64,000 nucleotides of DNA from Aphrocallistes beatrix (Eukaryota; Porifera; Hexactinellida; Sceptrulophora; Aphrocallistidae): assembly GCA_963281255.1 (NCBI GenBank), contig OY725489.1, positions 868,001 through 932,000 on the forward strand, in the 5' to 3' direction. Below are positions 1-10,299 of the stretch, piece by piece; position 1 is the stretch's first letter; each line of letters opens with the position of its first letter. Both the position numbers and the translations under genes were made by a program. The notes under the pieces were generated by a model. That model searched no databases, was not told the DNA's origin, and worked only from the letters and a program-made list of their open reading frames with translations.

Positions 1-606
1 TCAGATCTTTCCCGCTCGCTCTGCGTTTCGCTTTTGTCGTTCAAATGCACCTTCACAGTCTTACCATGCACCGTCCTTAGAAGTATAATGTTTGAATGCC
101 TCTACACAGTCTTTGCAGGCTGGATAGATAAGAGCGCTAGTGAGATAACTTATTCTTTCATCTTTATCTCAAAGTCGAATAAAACAAAGGAGATTTTATT
201 ACGATTGGTCAAAGATATCTCCTATAGTGTTATCGATTCAAATGAGATGGTACAATTGTGGTTTGTAGTAAGTGTTAGTCAATTGACTAACAACTTTGTA
301 GTGGCTTTATTTTAAAAGGATTGAATTAAGTAGGCTAGACTGTATTATTGAAATATGAAAACCGACACGCTAGTGTTACCACAGTTGATATCCCAAACCA
401 TTCACATGTTCACATTTCTAAGGAAATTAATGACTCAATTTCGTTATTAAAAGCTCATTTATATGACATTAACGTTTTAATTCTAAAATTAGAATATTCT
501 TACAAATATCTAAATCAATTACACCTCAAGGTTATTTTGCAATTCTATTTGATATAAAAAGATTTTTTAACAAAAAAGTTCTAATTCTATTCAGAATTTA
601 GAAAAT
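1..606. other. Gene-free stretch upstream of IST1
   Basis: No convincing coding region. The open frames here start on non-ATG codons and show no recognisable protein. A pyrimidine-rich tract ending in CAG at about 580-594 lies 12 bp before the IST1 ATG and could be a 3' splice acceptor for a 5' UTR intron or a trans-spliced leader. Confidence 0.5.
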
Positions 607-1380
607 ATGAATTCAGGGTACAAGAGTGTCAAACTACAAACAAATCTTCGTCTCTGCGTGAGCAGGTACGAACTTTTGATCAAGAAGAAAACGGAACAGT
701 CCCAAAGGGCCCGCAGGGAGATATCCGATCTCTTGAGGACAGGCCGATATGAACGCGCCCGTATCAAAGTGGAGCATATCATCCGGGAAGACTACATAAC
801 AGAAGCGATGGAGATAGTCCAGCAATACTGCGACCTCTTGCTTGCACGCATCGGCCTACTAGACACGATGGCGTACTGTGATGAAGGTCTGCTCGAGTGT
901 GTCAACACTGTCATCTGGATCACCCCCAGACTCCAGCATGATGTACAGGAGATGGCGGAGGTAGAGAAACAGCTGGGGAAGAAGTTTGGGAAAGCTTTCG
1001 TGGAGCAAGCGCATGGCAACAAGACTAACATTGTGAATGAGAAGGTGGTGCATAGGATGGGTGTTGTCCCGCCCTCTCCCGTGTTGATAGAGCGGTACTT
1101 GGAGGAGATCGGAAAGAATTTCGGTATCTCCTACACACCGGATGCTCAGGCATTGCTAGCCAACACCGTGCCGGAACCGTTATCTGATAAATTCGTGAAA
1201 AATCTTGAGAACGAGTCGGGCATACCAGCGGCTACCATGGATACGCAAGGTGCCAATGCTATGCCGAATCTCCCTCCGCCCCCGGTTCATGATACCTCCG
1301 AGGAGAAAGGCAAGGAAGGTAGCGGAGATGAGGAGCTAGACGATCTGTTGGATCGCTTCAACGCGCTCAAGAAGAAATAG
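607..1380 (+). CDS. IST1: IST1-like ESCRT-III associated protein
   Basis: A 257-residue IST1 homolog. Family knowledge: IST1 is an ESCRT-III-related protein that binds CHMP1 and VPS4 and acts in multivesicular body sorting and cytokinetic abscission. The N-terminal 180 residues carry the whole IST1 helical domain, including RARIKVEHIIREDY (about 50-65), the following YCDLLLARIGL segment and RYLEEIGKNFGISY (about 160-175). A low-complexity Pro-rich linker leads to an acidic C-terminus ending DDLLDRFNALKKK, a good MIT-interacting (MIM1) helix that should bind the VPS4 MIT domain. It is shorter than vertebrate IST1 because the Pro-rich linker is short. The ATG is the family start, since the preceding in-frame codons lack homology. 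No introns are seen in the coding region. Confidence 0.95.
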   Translation: MNSGYKSVKLQTNLRLCVSRYELLIKKKTEQSQRARREISDLLRTGRYERARIKVEHIIREDYITEAMEIVQQYCDLLLARIGLLDTMAYCDEGLLECVNTVIWITPRLQHDVQEMAEVEKQLGKKFGKAFVEQAHGNKTNIVNEKVVHRMGVVPPSPVLIERYLEEIGKNFGISYTPDAQALLANTVPEPLSDKFVKNLENESGIPAATMDTQGANAMPNLPPPPVHDTSEEKGKEGSGDEELDDLLDRFNALKKK

Positions 1381-1543
1381 AGAGGTGTATAATAATAATA
1401 ATAATTATATATTCTTATTTGTATGGCCTGCTTTACACTATATTTATATTTATGCATGTAATCCATGGTTGTATGCTCTGGTGTGGATTTTGCTATGAAT
1501 CAATTGAACAGTTCCATGCAGTGCAGTGGATAAGTACGAAGGA

Positions 1544-1762
1544 CATACATGCCAACTTGAGCCATGATAAAAGCGGGACTCGGCGTTGAATTCCGCGAGA
1601 CATGGTGGGACGCAATAGAAAAAAAGAAAATAATCCATAGAATGAAATAAAGCGAGAACATGATGGGGAAATTTCATGTAAAACGGAATCGTGAAAATTA
1701 GCTCAATAGAAGAGTGAAAAAAAGCCGGACGCCCGCTAAAAATGGGACAGTTGGCATGTATG
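1544..1762 (+). mobile_element. MITE, CATACATGCCAAC terminal inverted repeat, copy 1
   Basis: About 219 bp bounded by perfect 13-bp inverted repeats CATACATGCCAAC and GTTGGCATGTATG. The interior contains repeated AAGCGGGAC-type motifs. Two more copies lie at 7663 and 18189. Non-coding. No clear target duplication at this copy. Confidence 0.8.
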
Positions 1763-2214
1763 GAATTCCAGGATACACCTTGTAATAGTTTTTTCCAGGC
1801 CCTAAATCGGGACTATTAATTTTTTAAATTCTTATATAGTGTATCCGCTGTAGTATAAGCAGGGATAAACATATTTCCTTTTGCTTGAAGTACTTCAGAT
1901 ACATTAGTCTTCACCCACATTTTCTCCTTATTAAGTAGAGTTGACCAAACCTAAATCCTTGGCGACATTTTAAGGAATTATCTACGGAACATTTTTCCCC
2001 ATGAGTAGTTAATTCCGTCTAACTTTATATGAAAGAATGAAGTGATGCGTCAGTTAAATTCCAAACCATTATAATAGTTAAAATATTAAATAATCTTAGT
2101 TACATTCAGTAAATTCCACTGTAACATTTTAGTTTTTAATATATTTGCGCTAGAGCGGGGAATTTTATATGCATTCCCAGAATAACAGACTTCCTTCCGA
2201 ATGACGGCGATTCC
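1763..2214. other. Intergenic, no gene seen
   Basis: AT-rich sequence between a MITE and the promoter of the first family A gene. I see no coding, RNA or repeat feature I can support. Confidence 0.5.
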
Positions 2215-2222
2215 TATAAAAA
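2215..2222 (+). promoter_or_regulatory. TATA box of secreted family A gene 1
   Basis: TATAAAAA 53 bp before the ATG at 2275. Every family A and B gene in this window has a TATA box in a similar position. Confidence 0.7.
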
Positions 2223-2274
2223 GGAAGCGTCGAAAGGAATAGTCACACAATCTTCGCAACTCACAGACTCAAGA

Positions 2275-3093
2275 ATGATGATATCTACACTCATTCTCTT
2301 CGCGTTTCTCGCTGGATCCTTCGCCAACGACATCCGTTGTCCATGCAAAGTCAACGACAACTACTACTCCCGCGGTGGAATGTACGGTTCGATTCACCCT
2401 GGTCTGAACGGGATGGGATTCTATTCCGTAGTGGGTGTCTATGAAGAAGGGGTCTTCATCGACGCAAATAACCCTAAGAACAATAAAGTAATGGTCAACA
2501 CGACCTTGACGATCACGGACGGTATCACAGGAAAGCTGAACGGCACCTGGTGGGAATGGACTCTGGGCACGAGTGAGGGGACCTTCAAGAAGTCAGCCGT
2601 GGATGGGAAAGAAGGTTCTTGCATGAAACACGATGCTCTCCCCATCCCCAAGCTAACCGAGGTGGTAGCAACCCTCTTCCAGATCTACCCTCCCAACGAG
2701 CCTGTGATGGGGGGACCTACGACCGGGCCTCCAAAAGGGACACCAACTGGACCGCCAAAAGGAACACCAACTGGACCGCCAAAAGGAACGCCAACTGGGC
2801 CAACCGGAGGCATTATCTGCCAAGGCGCTCCAAATAAGAACGAGGTGCTAACCATCGGGTTTACAGGGCTGGGGGGTAATGGGAATCTTCCTCGGATGAC
2901 GTTCACTACCTGGCTGACAGAGACTGATTGCCTTACCACGGATATTATCGAGTTTCGCCCCGTCCTAACTGACAATCCAAGCATCTTCAGAAACAGGTGT
3001 ACACCACGCGTCGAGTCCACAAACAAACAGACAAAGCTGCGACCCAGTTTACACGAAAAGATTAAGGAATTTCTTCCGCTACCTGAGGAGTGA
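2275..3093 (+). CDS. Secreted protein, family A member 1 (Pro-rich insert)
   Basis: A 272-residue single-exon protein with an N-terminal signal peptide (hydrophobic residues about 2-17, cleavage likely after SFA). It is the first of six paralogs in the window. Shared features are CxCKVNDNYY near the mature N-terminus, a Gly-Trp/Thr-Trp-x-Trp motif about residue 95, a Cys followed by a P-I-P motif (about 115-125), LFQIYP, ICQG, and a C-terminus of the form K-LRPSLHEKIKEFLP. Four conserved cysteines suggest two disulfides. This member alone has about 30 extra residues of repeated GPPKGTPT between LFQIYP and ICQG. I do not recognise the family, and export from the cell is the only functional inference. 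A start two codons later (second Met) is equally possible. Confidence 0.8.
   Translation: MMISTLILFAFLAGSFANDIRCPCKVNDNYYSRGGMYGSIHPGLNGMGFYSVVGVYEEGVFIDANNPKNNKVMVNTTLTITDGITGKLNGTWWEWTLGTSEGTFKKSAVDGKEGSCMKHDALPIPKLTEVVATLFQIYPPNEPVMGGPTTGPPKGTPTGPPKGTPTGPPKGTPTGPTGGIICQGAPNKNEVLTIGFTGLGGNGNLPRMTFTTWLTETDCLTTDIIEFRPVLTDNPSIFRNRCTPRVESTNKQTKLRPSLHEKIKEFLPLPEE
2721..2808 (+). repeat. In-frame 24-bp tandem repeat encoding GPPKGTPT
   Basis: Three to four near-identical 24-bp units inside the coding region, each encoding eight residues. The other five family members lack it. Confidence 0.85.
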
Positions 3094-3557
3094 AATTCTC
3101 TTCTCAAGTTGAGACTTAGATTCGTTTAGTAGTTTAGTAGGTAGATTCGTAATATAGAGAGATCTATGATAAATTTGTATAATGAGAGATTGGATTTGGA
3201 TACTATTCGATAATTAAATGATTTATTTTGAATATAACCTTTCGAATTACAGTTGATTACCGATAATGCAGTTCCAGAACATGAACCAGAGGTGTGAAAA
3301 TATCGTTTCTTCCCAACGAGTTGGATTATTCTGTTTTCGCAGATGAATAAATTCACTTAGATTTTCGGGGTTCACTATACTGAAACTTATCGGACCTCCC
3401 AGGGAAGTCAGGTCCCGGTCGTGATATTCGTCCATAAGAAAGAATTCCTTATGAGGAATAATTCTCCGATTTTCATGGAAAAATCCCCTTTGGACTGTCC
3501 ACTCCTCGGTTTTATGCGGTTCAGAAATCGTAATCCATAAGGTACATTTTATCAATT
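3094..3557. other. 3' flank of family A member 1
   Basis: No gene supported. Two minus-strand open frames here have no conserved content. Confidence 0.4.
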
Positions 3558-3700
3558 GATGTATGCAGAGGCGTAGCTTACACCTATGTCGCCCGGGGCG
3601 GATGTATTTCATGCCGCCCCTCAACACATATTTCTACCTCAACTTGGCAGGTGTATTAACTTAATTTGTGGTGTGTTTTGTGTGTTAATTTAAAATACTA

Positions 3701-4461
3701 AGGGCATTCAAAAAGTTCTCATCACATATCTGTATCTCAAATGATAGTGAAAATAGGATATTTTCTATTTGTCCATTGTATTCCTTAGGGGATCAGCTTC
3801 CAATTTGTATATTGGTTTATTTTAAAAGGACAATTATTGTGGTTCCTACATTAGATTTTTTGTGCATCGGTTTAAGGTAGTCCCTTTGAACGTGATTTTT
3901 GGGGTTCCTTTTGATATATTTCAGTTCTGAGCAAATTTAGATTAAAACTGATCCCTCCATCGAATTCTACGCATCAACTATCATATAGATTGAATTTTCT
4001 GAAGTATTATAGTTTGAGGCTGAGGGAATACTATGTTTTGAAGTGGTTTACTACCATTTTTGTCCCACTTTTTGAGTGGCGAAAATTGACAAAAAATCCA
4101 CTAAAAGTAGCATGATATTTTTTCAACACGAGCAATACTATTGAACACCTCCCGTTTACTTTTTCACATTGGTTCTTAATTATTTAACCTTTTAATGACC
4201 TTATTCTACGATTTTCACAACTTTTATTCTCCAAATTTAGTTTTAAGCCATTTTCAATGGGGAGATTCCAACTTTTCGACACTACCCTAAACCGATGCAC
4301 AAAAAATCTAATATAGGAACCACAATAATTGTCCTTTTAAAATAAACCAATATATAAATTGGAAGCTGATCCCCTAAGGAATACAATGGACAAATTGAAA
4401 ATATCCTATTTTCACTATCATTTGAGATACAGATATGTGATGAGAACTTTTTGAATGCCCT
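3701..4461. mobile_element. Foldback element with ~180-bp inverted arms and mariner-like tips
   Basis: The arm at 3701-3877 is repeated in inverse orientation at about 4283-4461 with only scattered mismatches. Both tips read AGGGCATTCAAAAAGTTCTC, close to the terminus of the mariner copies in this window. There is no coding capacity in the ~400-bp spacer. Confidence 0.8.
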
Positions 4462-4565
4462 AAGTACTATTCATACTCGTATTAGCTGGAAAAAGCATGT
4501 TCAAATTCAAAATACCTTGGAAAAATTCTGAGTTTACCAATATATACAATACACATTATATCATA

Positions 4566-5649
4566 TCAAAACATTACTAAATGTTCAAAGTAATCTCCCT
4601 TGTACTTAACTACGAGCTTTAACCGCTCTACCCACATATAAAATGTCTTTTTATACTCCTCTTCCGGGATGTTTCTAAGGTACCGCTGAATTGTCCTCCC
4701 AAGTTGCATCCTCTCATCAAAAGTCTTCCCTGCTAGGTGTTTTTTGAGACCATCAAATAGCCAAAAGTCACAGGGTGCTAGGTCTGGACTATAAGGAGGG
4801 TGATATAATTCGACAAGCCTCATGGACTCCAATTTGTCCTTCACCTGCTTCGATTTATGGGGTCTGGCATTATCGTGCAATAATTTTATCCCCCTGAGTC
4901 CACATCCTGGACGACGCTCTAGATAGTGTTTCTTTATAGCAGGAAGTATCACCGTTGCATAAAGGTTTCCTGTAACAGTCCTACCCTTTGGGGGTGCAAA
5001 TTTGACACACTGGGCCATATGCATCAAAGAATATCGTGTACATAACCTTGCGGCCCCAGTGGTCCGGACGGGGGATTGCAAGTGGATCTGTGCCTTTCGG
5101 GAGCCATACTCTATTCTGTTCCTTACGTAATGGCTCTGAAAACCGTATCCAGGTTTCATCTCCTATACAGATCTCGAATAATCGCCTTTCATTGCAATGA
5201 CCATAAATTTTCAGGAGAGACTTAGCTGCATTCAATCGGGCCTTCTTTTGACTGTCCGAAAGCAAATGCGGGACCCAACGGGAACAAACTTTCCTCAGGC
5301 CAAGATGCAAACTCAAAATCTCATGAACTGTTCCCGATGACAAGTCAACATGGTTAGCAATACCCTCAATCGTGATATGTGGTTCTTCTTCAATCATTTT
5401 GGATACCAGAGAGATATTATTAGTGGTGGTCGCCGTAACCGGTCTTCCAGCCCGAGGGTCATCTGCTATCGCCTCTCTCCCCTCACGAAAACGAATACTC
5501 CACTTCTTGACGGTAGATTCTGAACAAGCATCACTGCCATAAACTCGGGATAGATCATTGAAAATATTCCTCGGAGTGTCTCCAAGAAGCGACCTGATTT
5601 TAATATAGGCTCTATGCTCTATATTAATTTCTGGTATTTTTGATGCCAT
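4566..5649 (-). pseudogene. Mariner transposase, frameshifted
   Basis: A DD34D mariner transposase read in two overlapping frames that switch near 4990-5010, so one small indel breaks it. The first part (from 5649) has the N-terminal helix-turn-helix region and GDETW, the first catalytic Asp. The second has HDNARPH and PYSPDLAPCDFWLF, the second and third Asp separated by exactly 34 residues. The catalytic triad is intact, so the frameshift is the main lesion. The right end of the element is near 5836, where GAATGCTC is followed by TA. The left tip is probably shared with the foldback element. Family knowledge: cut-and-paste transposition into TA. Confidence 0.9.
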
Positions 5650-6076
5650 AAATATCACAGTGAGTCAAACAGCCAAATGTAAAATTGATGTAACTTCTCA
5701 AGTATTTGATCAATTTAGATAAACTAAACAGTAAATAGAGTTTTTAAATATGGATCTGTAATAATCACACTAGAACTGATTTTAAATAAGGCTAGCAAAG
5801 AAATGATAGGTAGGGTTACGAACTTATTGAATGCTCTAAGTATTTTATGAAACACAAGGTCAAGTGCCGCCCCCTATTAAGCGCCGCCCCCCCCCGCCCC
5901 CCTAGCTACGCCACTGGATGTATGTATGTCTAGGATATTCACCTAGCATGTGGCAAAAGTAAAACAGAGCATTTTCTACAAGTAATTGGATGCAGTTACA
6001 CTTGTAATTAGATCTTTAGCACAGGATGTGTAGACCACGTGAGTATATTATACAATAGTTCTTTAAACACAATTAT

Positions 6077-6084
6077 TATAAAAA
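6077..6084 (+). promoter_or_regulatory. TATA box of secreted family A gene 2
   Basis: TATAAAAA 65 bp before the ATG at 6142. Confidence 0.65.
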
Positions 6085-6141
6085 GAATGGTTCATTGAAC
6101 TCTATCAATAGTAGACCGTAAACTTGCAGTGAGAAAGAGCC

Positions 6142-6843
6142 ATGAAATCAGTACTGATACTGTTTGCCTTATTCGCAGTAGCGTACAGTGACTTACCCAG
6201 GTGTGCTATCAAGGTAGACGATAGCTTCTTTATGAATGGGACATTTTATGGTGCAACCACATCCGCAGTTAACAGTAGTAGTTTCAATTTCTATACCGGA
6301 ACCGTAGTAGAAGGAATCTATTATGTGGAAGATAATCCAAAGCTGGGAAAGTTGATGACGAATACATCGTTCGTTATTTCAGATGGAAGTACCGGAAAAT
6401 TTATAGAAGCGGGATGGTCTTGGGAATTAGTAACTGGATCAGGCGTTTATACACAGGGTAAAACGAATGATGTAGCAATTCCTTGCAAATTTAATTCCGT
6501 GGTGGTACCGATTCCACAGAATTCCAAACTCGTAGGACAACTATTTGAGTTGTACCCATTCTCCCAGAGTATGCCCCATCACCCTGGTACCATCTGCCAA
6601 GGTCTTAATCCAGATACGAATTCGATTCAGACCATGGCATTTGATGGTAATAACCATCTGTTAGTCACAAATTCGGTGTCTAAAATTTCAAACATTAATC
6701 TTTTTGTCTCTGAAATGAGGCCTCTTGTAGATCACGATGCATCAAAGTTCATACCTTGTAAGCCCGCTGAATTTACTGATAAGAAACCAAGCCTCCATCT
6801 GAGTTTGTACGAAAGAATGAAGGTACTTCTCCCGGAGCTGTAA
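6142..6843 (+). CDS. Secreted protein, family A member 2
   Basis: A 233-residue single-exon protein with a clear signal peptide (residues 1-16, ending AYS). It carries the family pattern: RCAIKVDDSFF at the mature N-terminus, DNPKLGKLMTNTSFVISDGSTGK, AGWSWEL, a Cys followed by VVVPIPQ, LFELYPF, ICQG, MRPL, a final PC and SLYERMKVLLPEL. It has four cysteines after the signal peptide and several N-glycosylation sequons. It shares orientation with member 1, while members 3-6 lie on the other strand. Function unknown; probably an extracellular protein stabilised by two disulfides. Confidence 0.8.
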   Translation: MKSVLILFALFAVAYSDLPRCAIKVDDSFFMNGTFYGATTSAVNSSSFNFYTGTVVEGIYYVEDNPKLGKLMTNTSFVISDGSTGKFIEAGWSWELVTGSGVYTQGKTNDVAIPCKFNSVVVPIPQNSKLVGQLFELYPFSQSMPHHPGTICQGLNPDTNSIQTMAFDGNNHLLVTNSVSKISNINLFVSEMRPLVDHDASKFIPCKPAEFTDKKPSLHLSLYERMKVLLPEL

Positions 6844-7655
6844 CCGAGTCGAGTTCAGCTTTGCATCCGTCTATGTTTTATCTAATTTAGACTGTAAAGT
6901 AGGATCCTTGGAGTTCGTAGAGATTTATGTTAGTTAGGCCCTTATACTCATGATTTCGAGTTTTAGTTGTTAGTTTTTTTTGGTTAACTGAACGGTTAAG
7001 ATTTATATTGTTGTCTATTGTTGATCTCTTTTTGCTCGTTAAGCTAAGGGTACGTAAAGTATAATCTCGGTAATACGAACATATATTCAAAACCCCTGTA
7101 GATTAATAAATACCTCTATTCTTCAATTTATAAAATCACTCGGCTTTGATGGCATTGATTAAGAACGAAATTATTTATTCCAGGACCTCAAGAATCCAAA
7201 ATTTTATATACCTGGAATTGTACTATACTATTAGTCAAAATTATATATTTCATTCTGCAATTATTTGCTAATCGCGAACTATGTTAAGTATCCAAATTTA
7301 AGAGTAATTCCATGGTTAGTCGAATATATTTGTCCACATATTGTACGCACAGACATGTACCTAGCCAAAGTGAGGGGGAAGGGACACTTTTCAGAAGTCT
7401 GGATAGTTTTACTCCGATACCAACCATCCTTGTTTGTCTCTAATTTTGGAGTAGGCTATGATGGAAGCTGTATTACAATATTTAATTACCATAGTTACAA
7501 AAAACTTTGCAACTATGTACTATAAGGATATCGCTTGTTGGTCATGATGCTCTTATTCATTCTACGTAAGAGTAATTAGTCTAGTTCATGGAAATGAAAC
7601 TGATGTAGTCTCAAGATATTTTTACTTAAACTTCTAAAGTGATTAATTTGTCCAG
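6844..7655. other. Intergenic, no gene seen
   Basis: AT-rich, with short open frames lacking recognisable content. Confidence 0.45.
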
Positions 7656-7885
7656 ATAATATCATACATACCAACTTGAGCCACGATTAAAGCGGGACGC
7701 AGCGTTGAATTTCGCGGGACATGGCGGGATGCAATAGAAAAGTATTATACATAGGATTAAAAAAAGCGGGACATAATGGAGAAATTTCATGCAAAAGCCG
7801 GACACTCGTGAAAATTATCTCAATAGAAACGTAAAAAAGCGGGACGTGCCGCTAAAAATGGGACAGTTGGCAAGTATGATAATAT
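7656..7885 (+). mobile_element. MITE, CATACATGCCAAC family, copy 2, with target duplication
   Basis: The element spans 7663-7878, begins CATACATACCAAC and ends GTTGGCAAGTATG. It is flanked by ATAATAT on both sides (7656-7662 and 7879-7885), a 7-bp direct repeat, or 8 bp if the terminal G is counted. It lies in the same orientation as copy 1. Confidence 0.8.
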
Positions 7886-7993
7886 AGTGATAAATTTTTA
7901 ACAATCGTTTATGACAACCAATGGGAACTGAAGTTATAGCCTAAAGGGTCTAGTTAGTTAAGGGGGAAGGATTAGGAAATTTTCGTCTCATGA

Positions 7994-8704
7994 TTATGAA
8001 GGTAGAAGCTCCTTGAATCTTTCGTGCAGACTATGATGCATTTTTGTTCTTTTCTTTGTGGCTTCAGCTTGACTGCACGGGTTATAGAAGAGCGATCCAT
8101 CGCTGGATTGAAGTGGCCTCATCTCCAACACATCAGTCATTATACTACTCGAATTGGACTGCGTTGATATGAATGTAGCTAGCGTATCACAGTCATATTC
8201 CATTGTAAATTCCATGGCTATAATACCATTCATGTCAGGAGATAAACCTTGACAGAGAATGGAACTGCCATCACTCATTTTATACAGCTCGTTAGAAAAG
8301 GGGTAGATTTGGTAGAGATTGCTAACAACCGCAGAGAGTTGTGGAACTGTTTCGGCATCGTACAATTGGCATTGCTGGTATTCTCCGTTGAAATGAGACA
8401 CTGAATAAACGCCCGAACCAGTCAACAAGTACCAGATCCATCCAGCTGCGATGAAACTTCCATCCACTCCATTTGTAATGATTATGGATGCGTTGCTGGC
8501 TAGCATGCTGTAGCTCGGGGTGTTCACATCATAGTAAATAGCTTCATCGTACATCCCTATCAGAGAGTAGAAACTTGTGCTGTTATATGCCGACCCATAA
8601 AATTGTCCTTTAAGAAAGTAGCTGTCATCTACCGTGACAGGGCATTTGGGATTATCAGCGAAAGAAAGCGCGAACAGCGCGAATAGAAACAGGACAGATG
8701 GCAT
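7994..8704 (-). CDS. Secreted protein, family A member 3
   Basis: A 236-residue single-exon protein with signal peptide (residues 1-16, ending SFA), then KCPVTVDDSYFLKGQFYGS. It shows the family blocks: SxFYSLIGMYDEAIYYDVNTP, NGVDGSF, AGWIWYLLTGSGVYS, CQLYDAETVPQ, LYQIYPF, ILCQGLSPD, LEMRPL, YNPC and SLHERFKELLPS. It has one extra cysteine pair candidate (DCDTL). This copy begins the minus-strand half of the array. Role unknown. Confidence 0.8.
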   Translation of the reverse strand: MPSVLFLFALFALSFADNPKCPVTVDDSYFLKGQFYGSAYNSTSFYSLIGMYDEAIYYDVNTPSYSMLASNASIIITNGVDGSFIAAGWIWYLLTGSGVYSVSHFNGEYQQCQLYDAETVPQLSAVVSNLYQIYPFSNELYKMSDGSSILCQGLSPDMNGIIAMEFTMEYDCDTLATFISTQSNSSSIMTDVLEMRPLQSSDGSLFYNPCSQAEATKKRTKMHHSLHERFKELLPS

Positions 8705-8747
8705 TGTTCTCTCTGAGTAGAAGTGACTAATATCCTCAATTTTCTCC

Positions 8748-8754
8748 TTTTATA
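8748..8754 (-). promoter_or_regulatory. TATA box of family A member 3
   Basis: TATAAAA on the minus strand, about 45 bp upstream of the ATG at 8704. Confidence 0.65.
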
Positions 8755-9229
8755 TGATTTTAATTTAGATTTACACGTAACTTATATCTACGGTGTAGGA
8801 CAGGATTCTTTTTGAGATGGTTTCTTTCTAAGACGGTTTCTCTTGGGGAGGGTTTCCCTCAAAATTTCTCTCTCCATATATGTTAAAATATTATTCTACT
8901 CTTTTATACAAATATATGCACCTACTATATTGTTATGGAATGTCATCAAACCATTGATTATCGAGCCTGTGATGTATCTACGTATATGAATGTGCTTAGC
9001 CATTTAGGCTACGGCCGTTAGGAGATCGTGGTGTATTTTTTATGTTAACGAATAAGAGAAATATATGTGCATATTTCGCACTGTTAAACTCGTTGAAAGC
9101 CATTGATTTCAAAAAATTTCAGTGATGTGTCCTACATTGTTATTTGTGTTCGAGCGTTTATGACGCTCTACATTACAGATGTAGAGTCTGAATTCAATGA
9201 ATCTTACTTGAAAACAAGTCAGCACAAAG

Positions 9230-9398
9230 TACAGTAGATACCGGAATAAGAACACCGGTTATAAGAACATACCGGATGACGGGATATAAGAAAATTATAC
9301 TAGAAAAACGGTTGACCTGTACCCCATATAATTTATGCCGGTTATAAGAACCTTATATGCAGCTCCCCACGGTGTTCTTATAACCGGCATCCATTGCA
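9230..9398. mobile_element. Small TA-target MITE with a matching empty site
   Basis: The element at 9232-9396 begins CAGTAGATACCGG and ends CCGGCATCCATTG (imperfect inverted termini, 10 of 13). Its interior has several copies of CCGGTTATAAGAAC in both orientations. It is flanked by TA on the left and CA on the right. The paralogous flank at about 10965-11010 reads straight through (ACAAAG TA TCTATTTCCGG) without the element, so the insertion site is defined by an empty duplicate. Confidence 0.8.
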
Positions 9399-9532
9399 TC
9401 TATTTCCGGATATACCAAAACTATCAAATTAACAATATAAACACGCACTTACATCCTACCTCTAGAATACTGGCCTAATCATAATCAAAAACTAGAATCG
9501 ACTAAAACACGAGACAAATAAGACTAAAAGTC

Positions 9533-10237
9533 CTAATTTTGTGTGGGCACAAAATCTCTGATTTTTTCGTACAGGGTTTGATGCAGCTTTACTTTCTTGT
9601 TGGTTTCCACAGCATTTTCACATGGTTTGAATAAATCTGCATCTTTAGTAGGATCAAACGGTCTTACTGTTCTTGGAAAAGTTGTTACGGACGCCTCTTT
9701 AGACAGTGCATTTATATTTATCAATTTCATATTCACTCCCTCTTTACTGAAAATCATAGTTAATATAGGTTCCATACCTCCCATATAGTAGCCTTCGCAA
9801 ATGACAATGTCACCCTGCGGCTGGTCGCCCACGGGAACAATCTGGAAGAGATTACCAACTATTTGTGAATACTTGGGAATAGGCTCATGATCATGTTTTT
9901 GACATTTGTCCATGTTTCCATTAAATTCTGACATAGTATAAGTCCCTGTACTATTGATTAACGTCCAGACCCAACCGGAAATAATCAATTTACCGGTAGC
10001 CCCATATGTAGCATAAACAGTGCTGTTGTGCACCATCCTGTGATTATCAGGGTTTTCATCGGTACAGTCGATTGCCATCACTGTTTCTCCAATTATAGAG
10101 GTATAAGCAGACCTATTTAAGGCTTCATCAAGATATCCCCCTATTAAAACGAAACAATCTCCAAACTTGACCTGGCACTTATGGTCCTGAGCGAAAGCAA
10201 CTGCCAGCAGCGCGAAAGGTATTAAGAGAGATTTCAT
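9533..10237 (-). CDS. Secreted protein, family A member 4
   Basis: A 234-residue single-exon protein with signal peptide (1-16, ending AFA) and mature start QDHKCQVKFGDCFVL. Family blocks are present: TDENPDNHRMVHNSTVYATYGATGKL, SGWVWTLINSTGTYTMSEFNG, KHDHEPIPKYSQIVGNLFQIVP, VICEGYY, RPFDPTKDADLFKPCENAVETNKKVKLHQ and FVPTQN. It is very close to member 5 over the last ~60 residues and in the flanks, showing that a block of gene plus flanks was tandemly duplicated. ICQG is changed to ICEG here. Confidence 0.8.
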   Translation of the reverse strand: MKSLLIPFALLAVAFAQDHKCQVKFGDCFVLIGGYLDEALNRSAYTSIIGETVMAIDCTDENPDNHRMVHNSTVYATYGATGKLIISGWVWTLINSTGTYTMSEFNGNMDKCQKHDHEPIPKYSQIVGNLFQIVPVGDQPQGDIVICEGYYMGGMEPILTMIFSKEGVNMKLININALSKEASVTTFPRTVRPFDPTKDADLFKPCENAVETNKKVKLHQTLYEKIRDFVPTQN

Positions 10238-10275
10238 GTTTCTTCGAGATTATAAATAAATCTATTTTACATTTA

Positions 10276-10282
10276 TTTTATA
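10276..10282 (-). promoter_or_regulatory. TATA box of family A member 4
   Basis: TATAAAA on the minus strand, about 40 bp upstream of the ATG at 10237. Confidence 0.6.
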
Positions 10283-10299
10283 GATGCAACCGCCTATGC

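Larger units (their letters stand above)
3558..5924. mobile_element. hAT-type element with 8-bp target duplication, split by nested insertions
   Basis: The element spans 3566-5916 with ends CAGAGGCGTAGCT and AGCTACGCCACTG, the CAGnGGCGTAGC terminus common in hAT elements. It is flanked on both sides by the same octamer GATGTATG (3558-3565 and 5917-5924), the 8-bp duplication expected of hAT. The hAT-derived sequence itself is only about 210 bp (a MITE). The rest is a mariner-type insertion and a foldback element that landed inside it. Confidence 0.85.

Noticed and set aside
34-315. 93-codon frame at the left edge
   Set aside because: Begins on TTG, has no conserved content and lies in AT-rich DNA.
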